From Acidovorax defluvii (GTDB lineage: Bacteria; Pseudomonadota; Gammaproteobacteria; Burkholderiales; Burkholderiaceae_C), in assembly GCA_003268905.1 (NCBI GenBank), contig QLTU01000018.1:21131-85130 (forward strand): DNA of 64,000 nucleotides, in the 5' to 3' direction. The notes beneath the pieces are model-generated. The model was not told where the DNA came from, ran no database searches, and worked only from the letters and a program-made list of their open reading frames with translations. The position numbers and the translations under genes are program-made. The stretch's first letter is position 1. Every line of letters begins with the position of its first letter. Positions 61,998-64,000 of the stretch are shown here, in pieces.

Positions 61998-62513
61998 ATG
62001 AGCCGCACCCCCGACACCATCAGCACCTTGCGCGACGTTCTGGGCCGCTGCCGCACCATTGCGGTGGTGGGCCTGTCGCCGCAATGGCACCGCCCCAGCT
62101 TCTTTGCCGCCAAGTACATGCAGGCGCATGGCTACCGCATCGTGCCGGTGAACCCGGTGGTGGCGCAGGGCGGCGGCAGCATCCTGGGCGAGATCTGCTT
62201 CGCCAGCCTGTCCGACGCGGGGCAGGCCATCGCCCGCCAAGGCGGGCGCATCGACATGGTGGACTGCTTTCGCAAAAGCGAAGACATCCCACCGCTGGCC
62301 GAGGATGCCATTGCCATTGGCGCCAGCTGCCTGTGGCTGCAGCTCGGCGTGGTCAATGAAGACGCTGCCCGGCGCGCCGAAGACGCGGGCCTGCAGGTCA
62401 TACAGAACCGCTGCGTAAAAATTGAACACGCGCGCCTGTTTGGCGGCCTGGGCTGGATGGGCGTGAACACCGGCGTGATCACCGCCAAGCGGCTGCGGCA
62501 GCTGCCCTACTGA
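61998..62513 (+). CDS. CoA-binding domain protein (YccU-like)
   Basis: 171 residues. A compact Rossmann fold with the glycine-rich nucleotide loop TIAVVGLSPQWHRPSF near 20, VPVNPVVAQGGGSILGEICF and MVDCFRKSEDIPPLAEDAIA. It ends with CLWLQLGVVNEDAARRAEDA and NRCVKIEHARLF. This is the COG1832-type CoA-binding protein, thought to bind CoA, with no known catalysis. It is often found next to metY or cysteine genes, as here (75 bp upstream of metY), which suggests a link to sulfur or acyl metabolism. Confidence 0.86.
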   Translation: MSRTPDTISTLRDVLGRCRTIAVVGLSPQWHRPSFFAAKYMQAHGYRIVPVNPVVAQGGGSILGEICFASLSDAGQAIARQGGRIDMVDCFRKSEDIPPLAEDAIAIGASCLWLQLGVVNEDAARRAEDAGLQVIQNRCVKIEHARLFGGLGWMGVNTGVITAKRLRQLPY

Positions 62514-62525
62514 CTGGTTACTCCT

Positions 62526-62573
62526 GTTTTAATAGCTGCTTACGCTTTATACATAAGCGCTTGCGGCCAATTT
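62526..62573. repeat. Hairpin repeat family A, copy 13
   Basis: GTTTTAATAGCTGCTTACGC, TTTATACATAAGCGCTTGCG, then GCCAATTT. It lies between the CoA-binding protein stop and the metY start, in the metY leader, so it may partly end transcripts before metY. Confidence 0.8.
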
Positions 62574-62588
62574 GATGCATAAACCGCC

Positions 62589-63908
62589 ATGAGCAACTCT
62601 CCCCACCAAGCCGACCATGCCTATGGTTTTGGCACCCGCGCCATCCACGCCGGCGCCCAGCCCGACCCGGTGACCGGCGCGCGCGCCACGCCCATCCACC
62701 AGACCACGAGCTTTGTGTTTGACAGCGCCGAGCACGCCAGCAGCCTGTTCAACCTGCAGACTTTCGGCAATGTCTACAGCCGCATCAGCAACCCGACGGT
62801 GGCGGTGTTCGAGGAACGCATCGCCAGCCTGGAAAACGGCCGCGCCGCGCTGGCCTGCGCCAGCGGCATGGCCGCACAAATGGCGGCGCTGCTGGCCATT
62901 CTCAAAACCGGCGACCACATCGTGGCCGCGAGCACGCTGTATGGCGGCACGGTGGGGCAACTGGGCGTGGGCTTTGCTCGGCTGGGCATCGAGACCACGT
63001 TTGTCGACCCGGCCGACCCCGAGAACTTTGCCCGCGCCATGCGCCCCAACACGCGCGCGGTGTATGGCGAAACCATCGGCAACCCGCTGGTCAACGTGCT
63101 TGACATCGCCGCAATTGCCGAGGTGGCGCATGCCCACGGCGTGCCGCTGGTCATCGACAACACCGTAGCCAGCCCCTACCTGTGCAACCCGCTCGATTTT
63201 GGCGCCGACATCGTGGTGCACAGCGCCACAAAATACATCGGCGGCCACGGCACCACCATGGGCGGCGTGGTGGTGGAAGGCGGCAAGTTTCCGTGGGGCA
63301 ACGGCAAGTTCCCCGAAATGGTGGAGCCAAGCCGTGCCTACCACGGCGTAAAGTTCTACGAGACCTTTGGCGATTTTGGCTACACCATGAAGGCGCGCAT
63401 GGAGGTCAACCGCACCTTTGGCGGCGTGCTCTCGCCCATGAACGCCTGGCAGTTGCTGCAGGGCGCCGAAACGCTGCACCTGCGCATGCGCGAGCACTGC
63501 CGCAACGCGCTGAAGGTGGCGCAGTTTCTGCAGGGCCACCCGCAGGTGCAGTGGGTCAACTACCCGGGCCTGCCCGGCTCGCCGTACCACGCGCTGGCCC
63601 ACAAGCAGTTCCGCGCGGTGGATGGCGCGCCCGGCGCCTCGGGCATCCTGACCTTTGGCGTGAAAGGTGGCGCGGCGGCGGGCGAGAAGTTCATCGACGC
63701 CTGCGAGTTTTTGAGCCACCTGGCCAACATCGGTGACGCCAAGACACTGGTGATCCACCCCGCATCGACCACGCACCGCCAGCTCAACGAAGAAGAACTG
63801 GCCCGCGCCGGCGTGAGCGCCGACATGGTGCGCCTGAGCGTGGGCATTGAAGACGTGGACGACATCCTGTGGGACATCGACCAGGCACTGGGGCGGGCCA
63901 CGGCCTAG
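62589..63908 (+). CDS. metY: O-acetylhomoserine sulfhydrylase (aminocarboxypropyltransferase)
   Basis: 439 residues, the typical MetY length. A Cys/Met-metabolism PLP enzyme: GFGTRAIHAGAQPDPVTGAR at the start, ALACASGMAAQMAALLAIL, VFRPADP-like region DPADPENF, the PLP Lys K215 in HSATKYIGGHGTTMGG, and HPASTTHRQLNEEELARAGV at the C-terminus. It forms homocysteine from O-acetylhomoserine and sulfide, a direct-sulfurylation route to methionine. A related O-succinylhomoserine enzyme (MetZ) is shorter, so MetY fits better. The repeat at 62526 lies in its leader. Confidence 0.93.
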   Translation: MSNSPHQADHAYGFGTRAIHAGAQPDPVTGARATPIHQTTSFVFDSAEHASSLFNLQTFGNVYSRISNPTVAVFEERIASLENGRAALACASGMAAQMAALLAILKTGDHIVAASTLYGGTVGQLGVGFARLGIETTFVDPADPENFARAMRPNTRAVYGETIGNPLVNVLDIAAIAEVAHAHGVPLVIDNTVASPYLCNPLDFGADIVVHSATKYIGGHGTTMGGVVVEGGKFPWGNGKFPEMVEPSRAYHGVKFYETFGDFGYTMKARMEVNRTFGGVLSPMNAWQLLQGAETLHLRMREHCRNALKVAQFLQGHPQVQWVNYPGLPGSPYHALAHKQFRAVDGAPGASGILTFGVKGGAAAGEKFIDACEFLSHLANIGDAKTLVIHPASTTHRQLNEEELARAGVSADMVRLSVGIEDVDDILWDIDQALGRATA

Positions 63909-63929
63909 TACATCGTTTCCGCAAAAGCT

Positions 63930-64000
63930 TTACGTTTCAGCCATTTGGAAGTCGAAGCTCTTCCATTGGAAGCGAACGGGTTGGGCATTCATCTCGTCGA
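63930..64000 (-). CDS. Possible C-terminus of a minus-strand gene (cut off)
   Basis: On the minus strand, 22 codons (DEMNAQPVRFQWKSFDFQMA, then ET and TAA) run out of the window without a start. The composition looks codon-like, but there is too little to name a family. It would be convergent with metY. Confidence 0.3.
   Translation of the reverse strand, partial: DEMNAQPVRFQWKSFDFQMAET

Overview
This is a GC-rich, densely coded chromosomal stretch of about 57 genes. It looks like a member of the Comamonadaceae (Burkholderiales), probably Acidovorax or a close relative. The reasons are the protein families (Bug-type solute receptors, TctA/TctB, DUF1840, DUF3422, DUF748, HAAT/Liv transporters paired with CoA ligases) and an AT-rich hairpin repeat, core AATAGCTGCTTGCGCTTAT, that recurs through the window. 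I see no tRNA, rRNA, CRISPR array, prophage or intact insertion sequence.

Layout. 1-1956 (minus): a lipoprotein-like DUF4394 gene, a cupredoxin-like methylamine-utilisation-type gene and a frameshifted membrane sensor gene, joined by overlapping stop/start codons. 2215-15824: a Crp/Fnr regulator divergent from a large plus-strand uptake and activation cluster (receptor, acyl-CoA synthetase, LivG, LivH, LivM, second receptor, LivF, PaaK-like ligase, two Bug receptors). An 18-bp motif occurs both in front of the regulator/receptor pair and in front of the synthetase, and is a candidate operator. 15850-25780: DUF1840, cyclopropane-fatty-acid synthase, an exporter with a divergent AsnC regulator, a DUF1045 2H-like protein, ArsC, an MFS carrier with a (PA)n linker, Tag glycosylase, a predicted aminopeptidase lipoprotein, a PHA-system protein, a nitroreductase and an acyl-CoA-binding protein.

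25979-41891: peptidase and amidohydrolase genes around argE, a third Liv-type receptor, a stand-alone molybdopterin oxidoreductase, a TetR-YqhD-DJ-1 aldehyde-response set with a NemR-box-like palindrome, a quinone oxidoreductase, two DMT exporters, an SDR and a gamma-glutamyltransferase. 41938-49688: DUF3422, tctA/tctB, a PilB/GspE ATPase, a spermidine-synthase-like protein, a DNA glycosylase and a TatD nuclease. 49928-54168: an HtrA-like protease and a short MoxR-DUF58-BatA set. 54245-63908: creatininase family, a small membrane protein with a poly-Ser codon tract, a frameshifted DUF748/AsmA-like gene, a ScsB/DsbD thiol-disulfide transporter, a CoA-binding protein and metY.

The most unusual theme is the hairpin repeat. 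I count 13 copies. Nine are intergenic, three of them between convergent genes. Four lie in or across coding sequence: the DsbD-family signal peptide, an SDR, an aminopeptidase, and the start region of a DMT exporter. One intergenic copy abuts what looks like the stump of a truncated NUDIX-type gene. Two genes have single-base frameshifts in C/G homopolymers, which may be sequencing error or real decay.
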